DNA of 64,000 nucleotides from Bradyrhizobium quebecense (GTDB taxonomy: Bacteria; Pseudomonadota; Alphaproteobacteria; Rhizobiales; Xanthobacteraceae). Of the stretch, positions 18,193 through 27,147 are shown one piece after another. A program made the position numbers and the translations under genes. Under the pieces are notes generated by a model. The model was not told the DNA's origin. It worked only from the letters and a program-made list of their open reading frames with translations, and ran no database searches. How positions within the stretch are numbered: the first letter of the stretch is position 1; each line of letters begins with the position of its first letter. The stretch lies in the NCBI RefSeq assembly GCF_013373795.3, contig NZ_CP088022.1:6820001-6884000 (forward strand), given 5' to 3'.

Positions 18193-18936
18193 GTGCTCAT
18201 CCATCCGACCGTCGAACGCCTGCGCGCACTCGGCCTCACTGCCATGGCCGATACCGTCATCGAACTGCAGAACAATCCCGAGGCCGCCGAGATGCCGCAC
18301 CCCGATTGGCTCGGCCTCCTCGTCGATCGCGAGGTGACCGCCCGCGACAACCGTCGCCTCACGCGCCGCTTGAGCAATGCCAAGCTCCGCCAGGCCGCCA
18401 CCATCGAGAACGTCGACTATCGCACCGCGCGCGGTCTCGACCGTTCGCTCTTCCAGACCCTCGCCTCCGGCCAATGGATCCGCGATCACAACCATCTGGT
18501 GATTGTCGGCCCGACCGGCACCGGTAAGTCCTGGCTGGCTTGCGCGCTCGGCAACAGAGCATGCCGCGATGGTTTCTCCGTCCTCTACAAGCGCGTGCCC
18601 CGCTTGTTCGCCGATCTCGCCCAGGCGCGTGGCGAAGGCCGTCTCGCCCGTCTGATCGCGGCGCTGGAGCGCGTCAATCTACTCATCCTTGACGACTGGG
18701 GACCCGAACCGCTCACCGCCGACCAGCGTCGTGATCTACTCGAGATCGTCGATGATCGCTACGACAAGGGATCATTGTTGATCACAAGTCAGCTCCCCGT
18801 GTCGCAATGGCATGACGTGATTGCCGATCCCACGCTTGGCGATGCCATCTTGGATCGCATCATTCACAATGCACACCGCATCGAGCTCAAGGGCGACAGC
18901 CTGCGTCGGCGGGCCGACGATAGGACAAACGCGTGA
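18193..18936 (+). CDS. istB: IS21 helper ATPase IstB (second element type)
   Basis: The 247-residue AAA+ ATPase starts at GTG 18193, preceded by CAGGAG; the open frame extends upstream only through istA. Walker A GPTGTGKS is at 106-113 and Walker B LLILDDWGPE near 157. It presents target DNA to IstA. Intact. Confidence 0.95.
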   Translation: MLIHPTVERLRALGLTAMADTVIELQNNPEAAEMPHPDWLGLLVDREVTARDNRRLTRRLSNAKLRQAATIENVDYRTARGLDRSLFQTLASGQWIRDHNHLVIVGPTGTGKSWLACALGNRACRDGFSVLYKRVPRLFADLAQARGEGRLARLIAALERVNLLILDDWGPEPLTADQRRDLLEIVDDRYDKGSLLITSQLPVSQWHDVIADPTLGDAILDRIIHNAHRIELKGDSLRRRADDRTNA

Positions 18937-19149
18937 CCACCGCACGCCCGATCGCCCCACCGGCCCACAGGTCCCTCCCATGGACCGCCGGACCGATCTC
19001 CAAACCCTCCCGTCTGTCTTGACCAGGAAGACCATTTCCAGCACACATTAAGCACGTCAGTCGTGTTCGCCTCCGCAAGTGATCACCATCGTCTGGAATC
19101 CGTGATCACGATCGCCTGCAATCGCTGATCACCATCCGTGGAATACGCA

Positions 19150-19155
19150 AACGAC
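19150..19155. repeat. Target-site duplication, right (AACGAC)
   Basis: AACGAC directly follows the right IS end ...ATACGCA and matches 16465-16470. Confidence 0.85.
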
Positions 19156-19589
19156 CTCGGCCACGAAGGTTTGGTCCTTCGTCAACGCAATCACTGGATT
19201 AAGGTCAAGCCAGAAGAAACGCACGACGTCACGATCACCGGCTTCTTCGAAGGCCGCGGCAAGCATAGCGGCCGGCTGGGTTACGTCACTACAGCTAAGG
19301 GTGGCGTGGGCAGCGGCTTCTCGGACACCGAGCGCGAACTCTTATGGGCCGAAGCGAAGGCTGGTAGACTGGTCGGACAAATGATCGAAGTTAGTTGCCT
19401 CGAGATCACGCTAGACGGTCAATTCCGGCACCCCTTCTTCGTCCGCATGCGTCCGGATAAAACTGTCACATAACCAGCTCAGTCCAATGTCCGCGAGTCT
19501 TGTATAACATACAACGGGATGACTTTGCCGTCCTCGCCGTTATGATCCATGCTGTTTTATCATCGCCTCAAGCAAGCTAGAAAGTAGTC

Positions 19590-19832
19590 ATGCCGGAAAA
19601 ACGAAAGACCAAAACGAAATTAAGGATTTCCGCTATTGAAGCCTTGGCTTTAACGGCTCGGATCGACATTGCCGCAAAAGAAGGGAATATGCTCAGTTTG
19701 ATGATGCCAAACGGCAAACCGCTGGGAGATTGCACGCGCAAGGACCTCACTGAGATCGCACGAGCAATTGAGGACGCCGGGCCTGAGCTTGATCGACTTA
19801 AAGCATTCTTCTCAGCGCAGCGACCATCCTAA
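19590..19832 (+). CDS. Small hypothetical protein (80 aa)
   Basis: An 80-residue protein, basic at the N-terminus (MPEKRKTKTKLRIS) and then helical, including GKPLGDCTRKDLTEIARAI. No domain is recognised and no membrane segment is visible. Composition and an ATG in a clean plus-strand gap support a gene. It lies 116 bp after the ligase stop. Confidence 0.5.
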   Translation: MPEKRKTKTKLRISAIEALALTARIDIAAKEGNMLSLMMPNGKPLGDCTRKDLTEIARAIEDAGPELDRLKAFFSAQRPS

Positions 19833-20155
19833 GGTATCCTCGGAGTGGCGCAGGTTTCCACAACTGCACTCCGGGCATGGCGATCGGCATCTTCGCGACG
19901 CTTCCATCATGCAGATCCTTGGCGGAGAGAGTGTCCAAAACAGGCTATATCGCCCTCATTCGTCGGTGGTCGCCGGCATCCAAGAAAAGCGCGCGCCATA
20001 GGCGTAAGCTGTGCGCTCGGCACCACACGCAGTCGCACCTATTCGCCTGCAATTTCCGCACAAATATGGGCTGGGGTATGGGCAAAAATGTTCGACGGAA
20101 GGTTGGGGTCGGTTGGTGAGTAAGTCCGCATTCCGTGGCTGGGCGCCGGATGCTG
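19833..20155. other. Gene-free interval
   Basis: These 323 bp separate the small plus-strand gene from the 3' end of the minus-strand ubiquitin-like operon. I see only frames with no protein-like character, and no clear terminator. Confidence 0.4.
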
Positions 20156-20491
20156 TCAGTCGCACCAAATGATCTTGCCCGATCGTACCCAAAAATGCGA
20201 CTTGCACCCTTCGCGCTGCCAGACGGAGGGATGCAACGATATGTGGCCACGAGAATCGACAGAAACATCCCACCGCGGCTTCACCTCCCTCAGCAGCATC
20301 ATTTCCAAACGCTCGCCGCAGCCGCAGGGGCACCGCATGCCGACTGACCAATCCTCGCCGTCGTCGCGGGCGATGACAAGAGTCCACAACGGCAGCTTTT
20401 CCGGGAGCATGTCGCCATCGACGATTTTGAGCTTGCGGCGAGGCGCGAGGGCGGCAACGAGCCGACGCCACCAAAGCGGCTTCTTTTTCAT
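20156..20491 (-). CDS. DUF6527 family protein of a ubiquitin-like conjugation operon
   Basis: A 111-residue protein starting at the ATG at 20491, which overlaps the stop of the JAB-E1 gene in an ATGA arrangement. A cysteine cluster CPCGCG lies at 54-59; Cys96, His99 (GCKSHF) and Cys110 (IIWCD) could complete a metal site. DUF6527 proteins are habitual partners of prokaryotic ubiquitin-like, E1 and E2 genes. Their activity is unknown; the compact Cys-rich fold suggests a zinc-bound adaptor or E3/E2-like helper, which is speculation. Confidence 0.82.
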   Translation of the reverse strand: MKKKPLWWRRLVAALAPRRKLKIVDGDMLPEKLPLWTLVIARDDGEDWSVGMRCPCGCGERLEMMLLREVKPRWDVSVDSRGHISLHPSVWQREGCKSHFWVRSGKIIWCD

Positions 20492-21876
20492 GCGACCCTC
20501 CGCTGCACCGCGAGTGCAGGCAGACCAAGGAGCGGCTCGGCCGCGCCTTGGGCCACCGGAAAGCGGCACCCATACTTGAACTGGCTTTCGGCAAACACGT
20601 CTTCGTCCCCTTCAGCGAGCATAAAGATCGTGCGCGCTCTCCTTTCGTTTGAGGACTCACGGAATGGAAACAGCCGCGCGATAAATTCGACGACGCAGGC
20701 CGATGCCGCGCGCATGTTGAGAGTGATGACGCCCGGCGCTTCCTCCGCCATTCCGCGTAGATAGCCGTCCTCGATCTTCCTGGCGAGCGCGTGGGGCGCC
20801 GAGCGCGCGAGATACTCTGTTTCGAGAAGCGCCGCATCGTAGACGCCGCGATCCATCAGGCTTGAGCCGCCGGGATAGACATAGTCAACGCGACCGTAGA
20901 CCTCCGCGATGCGGTGCCCACCGCATGGCAACGTCTCGGTCGGGATCGCAACGCCGACATCGAATAACGGCATCGCGAAACTGGCGGTTAGCCGGTCTGC
21001 GATATGGCGACCTTCCGCGGAATCGACGCAGGAAAAGAGAATATCGGCCTGGCTCGCTGCCAGGACAGCTTCGCGCGTTGCGACGGAGTGCGGCACGCCG
21101 ACCACCTCGACATCGGACCGGTAGCGCCGGATGGCGTCGGCAAACATTTCGACTTTGAGGGAGCCGATGTCAGCGTGCGTCGCGTTGAGGATGCGGTTGA
21201 GGTTACGCTCCTCGATCTTGTCGAAATCGATGAGAATAATTTCGCCGACACCGAGGCGGGCGAGCTGCTCGGCAACAATCGATCCGGTCCCTGACACGCC
21301 AATCACGCAGACGCTGAGACGGTTGAGCGACGCCCGCATTTCGCCGGTGAAAGCCATCGCCGGCTTCAACGGGCCTGAGGCCGTCGCCCCGGTGTGCCAC
21401 CAGGTTTCGATGTCAGCTCCGGCTTTCATAACGAGGTCGATCGGTGTGGCGCGGTCGTCATCATAGAGACGCGCCCGCATCGCTCCGCTCGGTATCATGA
21501 TCGCCGAGCCCGCTGCGCAGTCGGTGCCGGCCCGTATGGCAGGCATCAGCATGCGGTCGCTTTCGTTGTCGGTACCAGAGAACGAAAAGAGCCCACCCGG
21601 ATGCGCATGGACAGCGATCACCGCGTCACCGCGCGCCGACGCTCGGTCGATCGCCGCCTCCACATATTCGCCTGGCCAGGTGATGAAATCGGGCCGGCGC
21701 GTGCAGTGCGCGTGAGGAACGCAAATAACTTCCCGACCGAGCCATTTTTGGCGCCGTGCGCCTGTCACTGTGCAGAGCAAGAGCGCGGCCGCTTCGAGAC
21801 CATCACCGGGAAAGAGATGGGCCCTAAGTTCGTCGGCCAGCTTCGCGGTCAGCACCAAGGTATGACCGCGCTTCAT
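20488..21876 (-). CDS. JAB/JAMM deubiquitinase-like domain fused to a ThiF/E1-type adenylating enzyme
   Basis: The protein has 462 residues. At the N-terminus (1-150) is a JAMM metalloprotease core: Glu at about 28, H90-x-H92 (VHAHPGG), then SGTD with D103. From about 185 a ThiF/E1 Rossmann domain follows: GVSGTGSI at 193-200 (ATP-binding), ILIDFDKIEERNLNR with the nucleotide-contacting Asp/Arg/Asn, and a downstream SCVD. E1 domains adenylate the C-terminus of a ubiquitin-like protein; JAMM domains trim the precursor or remove conjugates. The gene overlaps both neighbours by 4 bp (ATGA), so the three products are co-translated. Residues 390-462 have no clear assignment. Confidence 0.9.
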   Translation of the reverse strand: MKRGHTLVLTAKLADELRAHLFPGDGLEAAALLLCTVTGARRQKWLGREVICVPHAHCTRRPDFITWPGEYVEAAIDRASARGDAVIAVHAHPGGLFSFSGTDNESDRMLMPAIRAGTDCAAGSAIMIPSGAMRARLYDDDRATPIDLVMKAGADIETWWHTGATASGPLKPAMAFTGEMRASLNRLSVCVIGVSGTGSIVAEQLARLGVGEIILIDFDKIEERNLNRILNATHADIGSLKVEMFADAIRRYRSDVEVVGVPHSVATREAVLAASQADILFSCVDSAEGRHIADRLTASFAMPLFDVGVAIPTETLPCGGHRIAEVYGRVDYVYPGGSSLMDRGVYDAALLETEYLARSAPHALARKIEDGYLRGMAEEAPGVITLNMRAASACVVEFIARLFPFRESSNERRARTIFMLAEGDEDVFAESQFKYGCRFPVAQGAAEPLLGLPALAVQRRVA

Positions 21877-22622
21877 TGCCCTACCTCGCGGTGCAAAGAT
21901 TCATCGACGAGAGCGAGGTGGGTCGCCAGCGTGTCGCGCGCCGAGTCCCACTGGCGGTGGCGCGACCACCGCTGAAACGGCAAGCCGATGACCGTCTCGA
22001 TCTGCTGCGTCTGCGGGATTGCCGCGCCCGAGGAAAGCGCGAGCGGCGGATGGCAGTAGAACATATCGAGCTGGGCGCCCGGATAGCTGACCGGCACCTC
22101 GATGCCGATCGTCGCCGTCGCAACCCGATACCCCGGCGGAAGCGGATAGTTGCGGATGATCAGCCAGCGGCGGCCAGCATCGACCACGGTTTCCCATACG
22201 AAGCCAAGGCGGTCGAGAAGCGCCTCGTCCTGCGGCAGCATCGCAAAAGCAATGCGGCGCTGCCCGCAAATCTCCCCGTTGTTGATCTGCCGCGGGGTGA
22301 GGCGGAGTTTCTCGATGCCCTTGTGGCGCAGGTCGATAACAAAGGAGAGAGCCACCTCCCGCTTCGGCTCGCCCGCCACCTTGAGCACGATGATCCACGG
22401 CATATCGGGGTTGAAGCCGGCTTGCTGGATCGCCTCCCGCACGACAATCTCGGGCTTCCGCGACTCGATGATGACGCCTTGAACATTCAGTTTCCACACC
22501 TCATGATGCGAATGATGATGCTCATGCGCGCCATGGTGGTGGTGACCGGCTTGGCCACCCTCGTGGTGACGATGAGGCTCTTCGCCCTCACCGTTCGGAG
22601 GGGATTCGTTCTCGTTGCTCAT
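21873..22622 (-). CDS. Ubiquitin-like (multi-Ub type) domain fused to a prokaryotic E2-like domain, with His-rich linker
   Basis: The 249-residue protein starts at the ATG at 22622 with GGAG 6 nt upstream; an upstream in-frame extension is unnatural. Residues 17-40 hold 13 histidines. Residues 42-112 match the beta-grasp of prokaryotic multi-ubiquitin proteins (WKLNVQGVIIESRKPEIVV, later VIDLRHKGIEKLRL). Residues 150-249 match the Prok-E2_E family (RNYPLPPGY, YPGAQLDMFYC with Cys190 as possible thioester site, and the family's WSRHRQW at 219-225). Carrier and conjugating enzyme are thus one polypeptide; no free C-terminal glycine is seen, so the Ubl may act in cis or need processing by the JAB domain. 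Confidence 0.82.
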   Translation of the reverse strand: MSNENESPPNGEGEEPHRHHEGGQAGHHHHGAHEHHHSHHEVWKLNVQGVIIESRKPEIVVREAIQQAGFNPDMPWIIVLKVAGEPKREVALSFVIDLRHKGIEKLRLTPRQINNGEICGQRRIAFAMLPQDEALLDRLGFVWETVVDAGRRWLIIRNYPLPPGYRVATATIGIEVPVSYPGAQLDMFYCHPPLALSSGAAIPQTQQIETVIGLPFQRWSRHRQWDSARDTLATHLALVDESLHREVGQ

Positions 22623-22723
22623 TCTAGTCTCCGTATCTATCTGTTTTGACGTCGTTTTCCGGTCGATGTGACCGCGAGCCTGTACTTTGCTACCTTGCTG
22701 CGTCAGATTTGGACGTACACGCG
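22623..22723. promoter_or_regulatory. Divergent promoter region between the ubiquitin-like operon and the WYL regulator
   Basis: These 101 bp carry the promoters of both divergent operons, so one regulator, plausibly the WYL protein, could control both. No operator palindrome is clear to me. Confidence 0.5.
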
Positions 22724-23746
22724 ATGCGTTATGATAAAACCCGAAACATCCTGGAATTGGCACGGGCCCTGGCTAGCAGCGCCGAGGGTCTGACGCTGGA
22801 CGAGATGTGCGAGGTGACGGGATGCGAGCGACGCACTGTTGAGCGCATGCGGGACACCATCCGCACGGTGTTCCCACAGATGGAAGAAGTTCCGGATCAC
22901 CCGAAGAAGCGGTTCCATATTCCGAGGGGGCTCGACGGCTTCTTCCAGGACCCGACGACCGAAGAGCTGAGCGATCTTGGCGTCGTTGTTGCCGAGCTCA
23001 GCGAGTCCGGAGCAACCGCGCGCGCTACGTCGCTCGGCGGGCTTGAGAAGAAAATCCGCGCAGCCATGCGGCACGGGCGCCGCCGCGCCACCGAGACGGA
23101 TGTTGAGGCTTTGCTGCGCGCCGAACGCATCGCGATGCAGGCGGGACCGCGGCCGACGGAGGACCCGGCCGTTCTCATGATCCTTCGCCGTGCGCTTCTG
23201 GAGATGAAAATGTTGCGCTTCATCTATCATGGCGGCTCAAGGCCGGGGGCTTCGCGCGACGTCGCCCCTTACGGCATCATCTTCGGCCGAATGAATTATC
23301 TGATCGGCGCCGATGCCGGCACGGCCAAGCCGAAGCACTGGCGGCTCGACCGGATCGAACAGCTCGAATGCCTGGACGAGACTGCGTCGCCTCCGGCGGA
23401 CTTTAACCTCGCGGTGTTCGCCAACACGGCTTTCGCCTATTTCGAGGGCGAACAGGAAGACGTAGTCTTGCATATCCTCCCGAGCGGCCTGGAGGATTTC
23501 AAAAACCATCGGTTTCATTCAACCCAGACCGTCGATGCGCACCCCGATGGCGGCCTCATCGTGCGCTTCCGCGCCAGTGGCATGCTGGAGCTGGCGTGGC
23601 ATCTCTTCACCTGGGGCAACAAGGTCGAGATCGTCGAGCCGCTTTCCCTGCGCCAGCAGATCACCACCGAATTGCGCGCCGCACTGGCGCATCACGAAGA
23701 ACCCCTGCGTTTCGCCTACGTCGCTGACCCGAAGAAAGCATCCTAG
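22724..23746 (+). CDS. HTH-WYL domain transcriptional regulator
   Basis: The 340-residue protein starts at the ATG of MRYDKTRNILELARALASS. Residues 1-65 form a DeoR/HTH-11-like winged helix (LTLDEMCEVTGCERRTVERM). Residues 145-225 are the WYL ligand domain (KMLRFIYHGGSRPG, VAPYGIIFGRMNYLIG, HWRLDRIEQLE), and a WCX-like C-terminal part follows. WYL regulators often repress defence operons and are released by nucleic-acid or nucleotide signals. It is first in the plus-strand operon and divergent from the ubiquitin-like operon. The next gene starts 51 bp on. Confidence 0.92.
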   Translation: MRYDKTRNILELARALASSAEGLTLDEMCEVTGCERRTVERMRDTIRTVFPQMEEVPDHPKKRFHIPRGLDGFFQDPTTEELSDLGVVVAELSESGATARATSLGGLEKKIRAAMRHGRRRATETDVEALLRAERIAMQAGPRPTEDPAVLMILRRALLEMKMLRFIYHGGSRPGASRDVAPYGIIFGRMNYLIGADAGTAKPKHWRLDRIEQLECLDETASPPADFNLAVFANTAFAYFEGEQEDVVLHILPSGLEDFKNHRFHSTQTVDAHPDGGLIVRFRASGMLELAWHLFTWGNKVEIVEPLSLRQQITTELRAALAHHEEPLRFAYVADPKKAS

Positions 23747-23797
23747 CCGGACGGCTACGTCCAATTCTGTCGCACCCAACTTCCATTTTCCCGCATC

Positions 23798-26700
23798 ATG
23801 CCTTCGCTTTCCGCCTCACGCCTCAATGATTATCTCGGCTGCCCACACCAGGCCGCGCTTTGGCTTGCCGGCATCAAGCCGGCCGAGGACGCGGACGCGA
23901 CCTTGCAACTCATCCGCGACAAGGGCTTCGAACATGAGGCCGCCGTGCTGGCGCGGCTCGAAGAGCGCTTCGGTCCTGCCGAGCACATCCCTTCGGATGC
24001 CAGTCTCGCCGACCGCACTCGCCTGACGCGAGAAGCCATCACGCGCGGTGCGAAGTTGATATATCAGGGCGCGCTTATCAAGGATGCGTGGCTCGGCTAT
24101 CCCGACTTCCTGGTGCGAAACGGAGATGACGGCGCGACCACCTTCGAGCCCGAGGACGCGAAGCTCGCGCGGTCGGCCAAAGGGGAATATGTCCTGCAAC
24201 TTGGGATCTATGCCGAATTGCTGGAAGAGCTGTTCGGCATCCCCGTGCAGGGCGGCGTCATCCACGTCGCAGCCGGCGAACCGGTGCCCTTCGATCTGCG
24301 GCGCACACGCTTTATTCTCCGGCGGCTGATGCGCAGCTTCGAGCGCTTCGTCGCCAAAGAGAAACGCGCCACCAAGCCGCGACCCTGCGCCGCCTGCCCC
24401 CAATGCGACTACAAGGCGCGCTGCGAATCCGAATGGCGCGAAGCCGACAGTCCATTTTTCGTGGCAGGCGTCAGCGGGGCACAGGTCACAAAACTCGCGG
24501 CGGCCGGCGTCACCACGCTCGCGCAGTTGGCGGCTCTGCCGGCGAACGCCAAAGTCGATGGCATGGGTACAGAAACGCTGGAGAAGCTGTCGGCGCAAGC
24601 CCGCCTTCAGGGCGCGGCCCGCGCGAGCGGCCAGCACGGCTTCGAACTGCTACCTTACGCACGCGGGCGCGGCTTTGCGATGCTTCCCGTCCCCGACGGC
24701 GGCGATCTCTACTTCGATATGGAGGGCGATCCTCTGGCAGGCGAAGGGCTCGAATACCTGTTCGGCATCTACGGTCGCTTGAACGGCTCGCACGAGCCGG
24801 CCTTCCAGCCCATCTGGGCGCATAATCCCGCCGATGAGAAGGTGGCGTTTGAAAAGCTGATGCGCCTTCTCATCGAACAGGTGCGGCGCCATCCGAACGC
24901 GCACATCTATCATTACGCCGCCTACGAGACGACCGCCCTCAAGCGCCTTGCCATGCGTTACGCGACGATGGAAGCGGAGCTCGATCAACTCTTGCGCGAG
25001 CGCCGTTTCGTCGATCTCTACCGGGCCGTCGTACAGGCGATGCGCGCATCGACCGAGAGCTATTCGATCAAGGACCTCGAAGCTCTTTATTGGCGCGCGC
25101 GTAGCGGCGAGGTACGCACGGCTTCCGACAGCATCGTCGAATACGAGCGTTGGTGCCTGACCAAAGACAACGCCATCCTCGATTCGATTGCCGCCTACAA
25201 CAAGGACGACTGTGTTTCGACGGCACAGCTGCACGCCTGGCTTGAGAAGCTGCGTCCGCCCGGCATCAATCTTGAGATTGTCGACGATACTGCCGGCGAG
25301 AAACGCGAGCAGTCGGCCGAGCGCGCCCAGCTTGAGGTCCGCAAGCAGGCTCTTGCGGTGGCCGTGCGGACCTGTCCCCATGGCGACGCGCGCATGCGCG
25401 ACCTTATCGCCGAGCTGTTGTGGTTCCACCAGCGCTCGCAGAAGCCAGGCTGGTGGGCTCTCTTCGAGCGGCAGGCCTGGTCGGAAGATGAGCTGGTTGA
25501 CGACGCCGAAAGCCTCGGCGGCCTTCAACGCGACACCTCGAAAGCGCCTGTGCCGGTCAAACGGTCATTTGACACGGCATTCGTCTTTCCGCCGCAGGAC
25601 ACCAAGCTCAAAGTTGGCGACATGCCGCGCATTGCCGAAACGATCGGCAGTGCCGGCACGATCATCGAGATTTCAGCGGAAGATGGCCGTGTCGTGCTTC
25701 GACGCGGCGCGAAGGCTCCAGTCATGCCGGACCGTTTCAGCCTGGTTCCGGCACCGATCAATTTGCAAGGCGTCCCGGAGGCCGTTCTGGACTTCGCCAA
25801 TCGCTTCGTCAGTGGAGCGAGCCAGGAAGATCAGGCACTGCTCGATATTCTGATGCGCAGCACCCCGCGCTTGAAGGGCCGAACGACCGGATTGCCGATA
25901 CGCCAGCCGGACGAGCCATTGACCGACGCTGTGATCCGCGCCGTCGCCGATCTCGACCATAGCTATCTCTTCATCCAAGGACCGCCCGGAACGGGCAAGA
26001 CCTATACGGCCGCGCTGGCGATCGTCACGCTGCTCAAGGCCGGCAAGCGCGTCGGTGTTTCCTCGAACTCGCACAAGGCGATCAACAAGCTGCTTGCCGA
26101 GGTTGATGCGCGCGCCGCCGAGGCGCAATTCCGCTTTAAGGGCGCCAAGAAGGGCAACGACGGCAAACCCGAGACTGAATACGACAGCACCAACATCGTG
26201 ACGGTCGTTAAATCGGAGGATGTGATGCCGCAGCACAGCCTCGTCGGTGGGACTGTGTTTCATTTCTGCCGCGACGATCAGCGCAACGAGTATGACTATC
26301 TGTTTATCGACGAGGCCGGACAGGTGTCGCTTGGCAATCTCGTCGCGATGGGGGCCGCCGCGGCCAATATCGTGCTGGTGGGCGATCAAATGCAGCTTCC
26401 CCAGCCGGTCCAGGGCGTGCATCCGGGCGAGACCGGCCTCTCAAGCCTTGAGTACCTTCTGGAGGACCGCGCCACAGTGCCGGAGGACCGCGGCATCCTT
26501 CTGAACGAGAGCCGCCGCCTGCATCCGGCACTCTGCCGATTTATTTCCAATGCGATTTATGATGGACGCCTCGGCTCGCATCCATCGACGGAGGCCCGAT
26601 ACCTGCGCCTTCGGCCCGATGCTCCTGGTGCGCTTCGGCCGGCTGGATTGTCCTTTGTCCCGGTCGGGCATGATGGCTGCACTCAGTCAAGCCGCGCCGA

Positions 26701-27121
26701 GGCCGAGGCGATTGCCGAGCTCGTGCAGGCGCTGTTGGCGCAAGAGGTCATTAGGGATGGCAGCGCGTCGCCCCTCACCCTCGACGATATTCTGGTCGTC
26801 GCTCCCTATAACTTGCAAGTGAACCTTCTAAAGCAGCTCTTGCCGTCGGGCTCTCACGTGGGCACGGTGGACAAGTTTCAGGGGCAGGAAGCCGCGGTCG
26901 TGATCGTCTCGATGACGACATCCAAAGGTGTCGAGGCGCCGCGCGGCACCGAATTCCTGTTCAATCCAAACCGCTTCAACGTTGCCGTAAGCCGTGCGCA
27001 ATGCTTGGCTCTTGTCGTTCATGGCGCCCAGCTGCTCGAAGGCGCGTGGACGAAGATCGACGACCTTCGCCGCCTGAATCTATTTGCTCACGCCGAATCA
27101 ATCGCGCTGAACCGACCGTGA
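23798..27121 (+). CDS. TM0106-type RecB-like nuclease fused to an SF1 helicase
   Basis: The 1107-residue protein shows four regions. First, a Cas4/RecB-like PD-(D/E)XK nuclease at about 1-215 (YPDFLVRN, EPEDAKLA) with a Cys cluster at 197-210 (CAACPQCDYKARC, probable Fe-S or zinc). Second, an HhH-like segment near 225-280. Third, an RNase H-like exonuclease domain from about 305 (YFDMEGDPLAGEG) to 480. Fourth, an SF1 (Dna2/Upf1-like) helicase: Walker A GPPGTGKT near 728, DEAGQ near 837, VDKFQGQEA near 1024. It probably unwinds and degrades DNA ends. Downstream, 26 bp on, lies the unknown-function gene of the same operon. Confidence 0.88.
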   Translation: MPSLSASRLNDYLGCPHQAALWLAGIKPAEDADATLQLIRDKGFEHEAAVLARLEERFGPAEHIPSDASLADRTRLTREAITRGAKLIYQGALIKDAWLGYPDFLVRNGDDGATTFEPEDAKLARSAKGEYVLQLGIYAELLEELFGIPVQGGVIHVAAGEPVPFDLRRTRFILRRLMRSFERFVAKEKRATKPRPCAACPQCDYKARCESEWREADSPFFVAGVSGAQVTKLAAAGVTTLAQLAALPANAKVDGMGTETLEKLSAQARLQGAARASGQHGFELLPYARGRGFAMLPVPDGGDLYFDMEGDPLAGEGLEYLFGIYGRLNGSHEPAFQPIWAHNPADEKVAFEKLMRLLIEQVRRHPNAHIYHYAAYETTALKRLAMRYATMEAELDQLLRERRFVDLYRAVVQAMRASTESYSIKDLEALYWRARSGEVRTASDSIVEYERWCLTKDNAILDSIAAYNKDDCVSTAQLHAWLEKLRPPGINLEIVDDTAGEKREQSAERAQLEVRKQALAVAVRTCPHGDARMRDLIAELLWFHQRSQKPGWWALFERQAWSEDELVDDAESLGGLQRDTSKAPVPVKRSFDTAFVFPPQDTKLKVGDMPRIAETIGSAGTIIEISAEDGRVVLRRGAKAPVMPDRFSLVPAPINLQGVPEAVLDFANRFVSGASQEDQALLDILMRSTPRLKGRTTGLPIRQPDEPLTDAVIRAVADLDHSYLFIQGPPGTGKTYTAALAIVTLLKAGKRVGVSSNSHKAINKLLAEVDARAAEAQFRFKGAKKGNDGKPETEYDSTNIVTVVKSEDVMPQHSLVGGTVFHFCRDDQRNEYDYLFIDEAGQVSLGNLVAMGAAAANIVLVGDQMQLPQPVQGVHPGETGLSSLEYLLEDRATVPEDRGILLNESRRLHPALCRFISNAIYDGRLGSHPSTEARYLRLRPDAPGALRPAGLSFVPVGHDGCTQSSRAEAEAIAELVQALLAQEVIRDGSASPLTLDDILVVAPYNLQVNLLKQLLPSGSHVGTVDKFQGQEAAVVIVSMTTSKGVEAPRGTEFLFNPNRFNVAVSRAQCLALVVHGAQLLEGAWTKIDDLRRLNLFAHAESIALNRP

Positions 27122-27147
27122 GCGCACCTGTTTTTGAGTAGAAAGTT

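Larger units (their letters stand above)
16471..19149 (+). mobile_element. Second, unrelated IS21-family element (2679 bp)
   Basis: Its ends are related inverted sequences: left TGCGCGTTCC..., right (reverse complement) TGCGTATTCC.... Each is followed by several GTGATCA-containing repeats (left to about 16565, right from about 19080), the multiple terminal repeats of IS21. It encodes istA and istB and is flanked by a 6-bp duplication. Its protein sequences differ clearly from those of copies A to C. Confidence 0.9.
16096..19473 (+). pseudogene. ATP-dependent DNA ligase interrupted by an IS21-family element
   Basis: The 5' part is 16096-16470 (125 codons) and the 3' part 19156-19473 (105 codons plus stop). 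Removing the IS and one copy of AACGAC joins them in frame into a 230-residue ligase. The adenylation domain has the nucleotide-linking lysine K26 in SLKIDGVRA, motif III as DCEVF, motif IV as EGLVLR with E129, and motif V as WIKVKP. The C-terminal 90 residues form the OB-fold. This is the short ligase type without LigD polymerase or nuclease domains, typical of phage and accessory repair ligases. In its present state the protein lacks motif IV, motif V and the OB-fold, so it is inactive unless the IS leaves. Confidence 0.9.

Noticed and set aside
16490..19145. TGATCACC as an 8-bp target duplication of the ligase IS
   Set aside because: It occurs at both ends, but removing it leaves the ligase out of frame, whereas AACGAC further out restores the frame and all motifs; TGATCACC is part of the terminal repeats.
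24650..25528. 292-codon minus-strand ORF inside the RecB-helicase gene
   Set aside because: Shadow of the well-supported plus-strand gene; composition is that of reversed codons.
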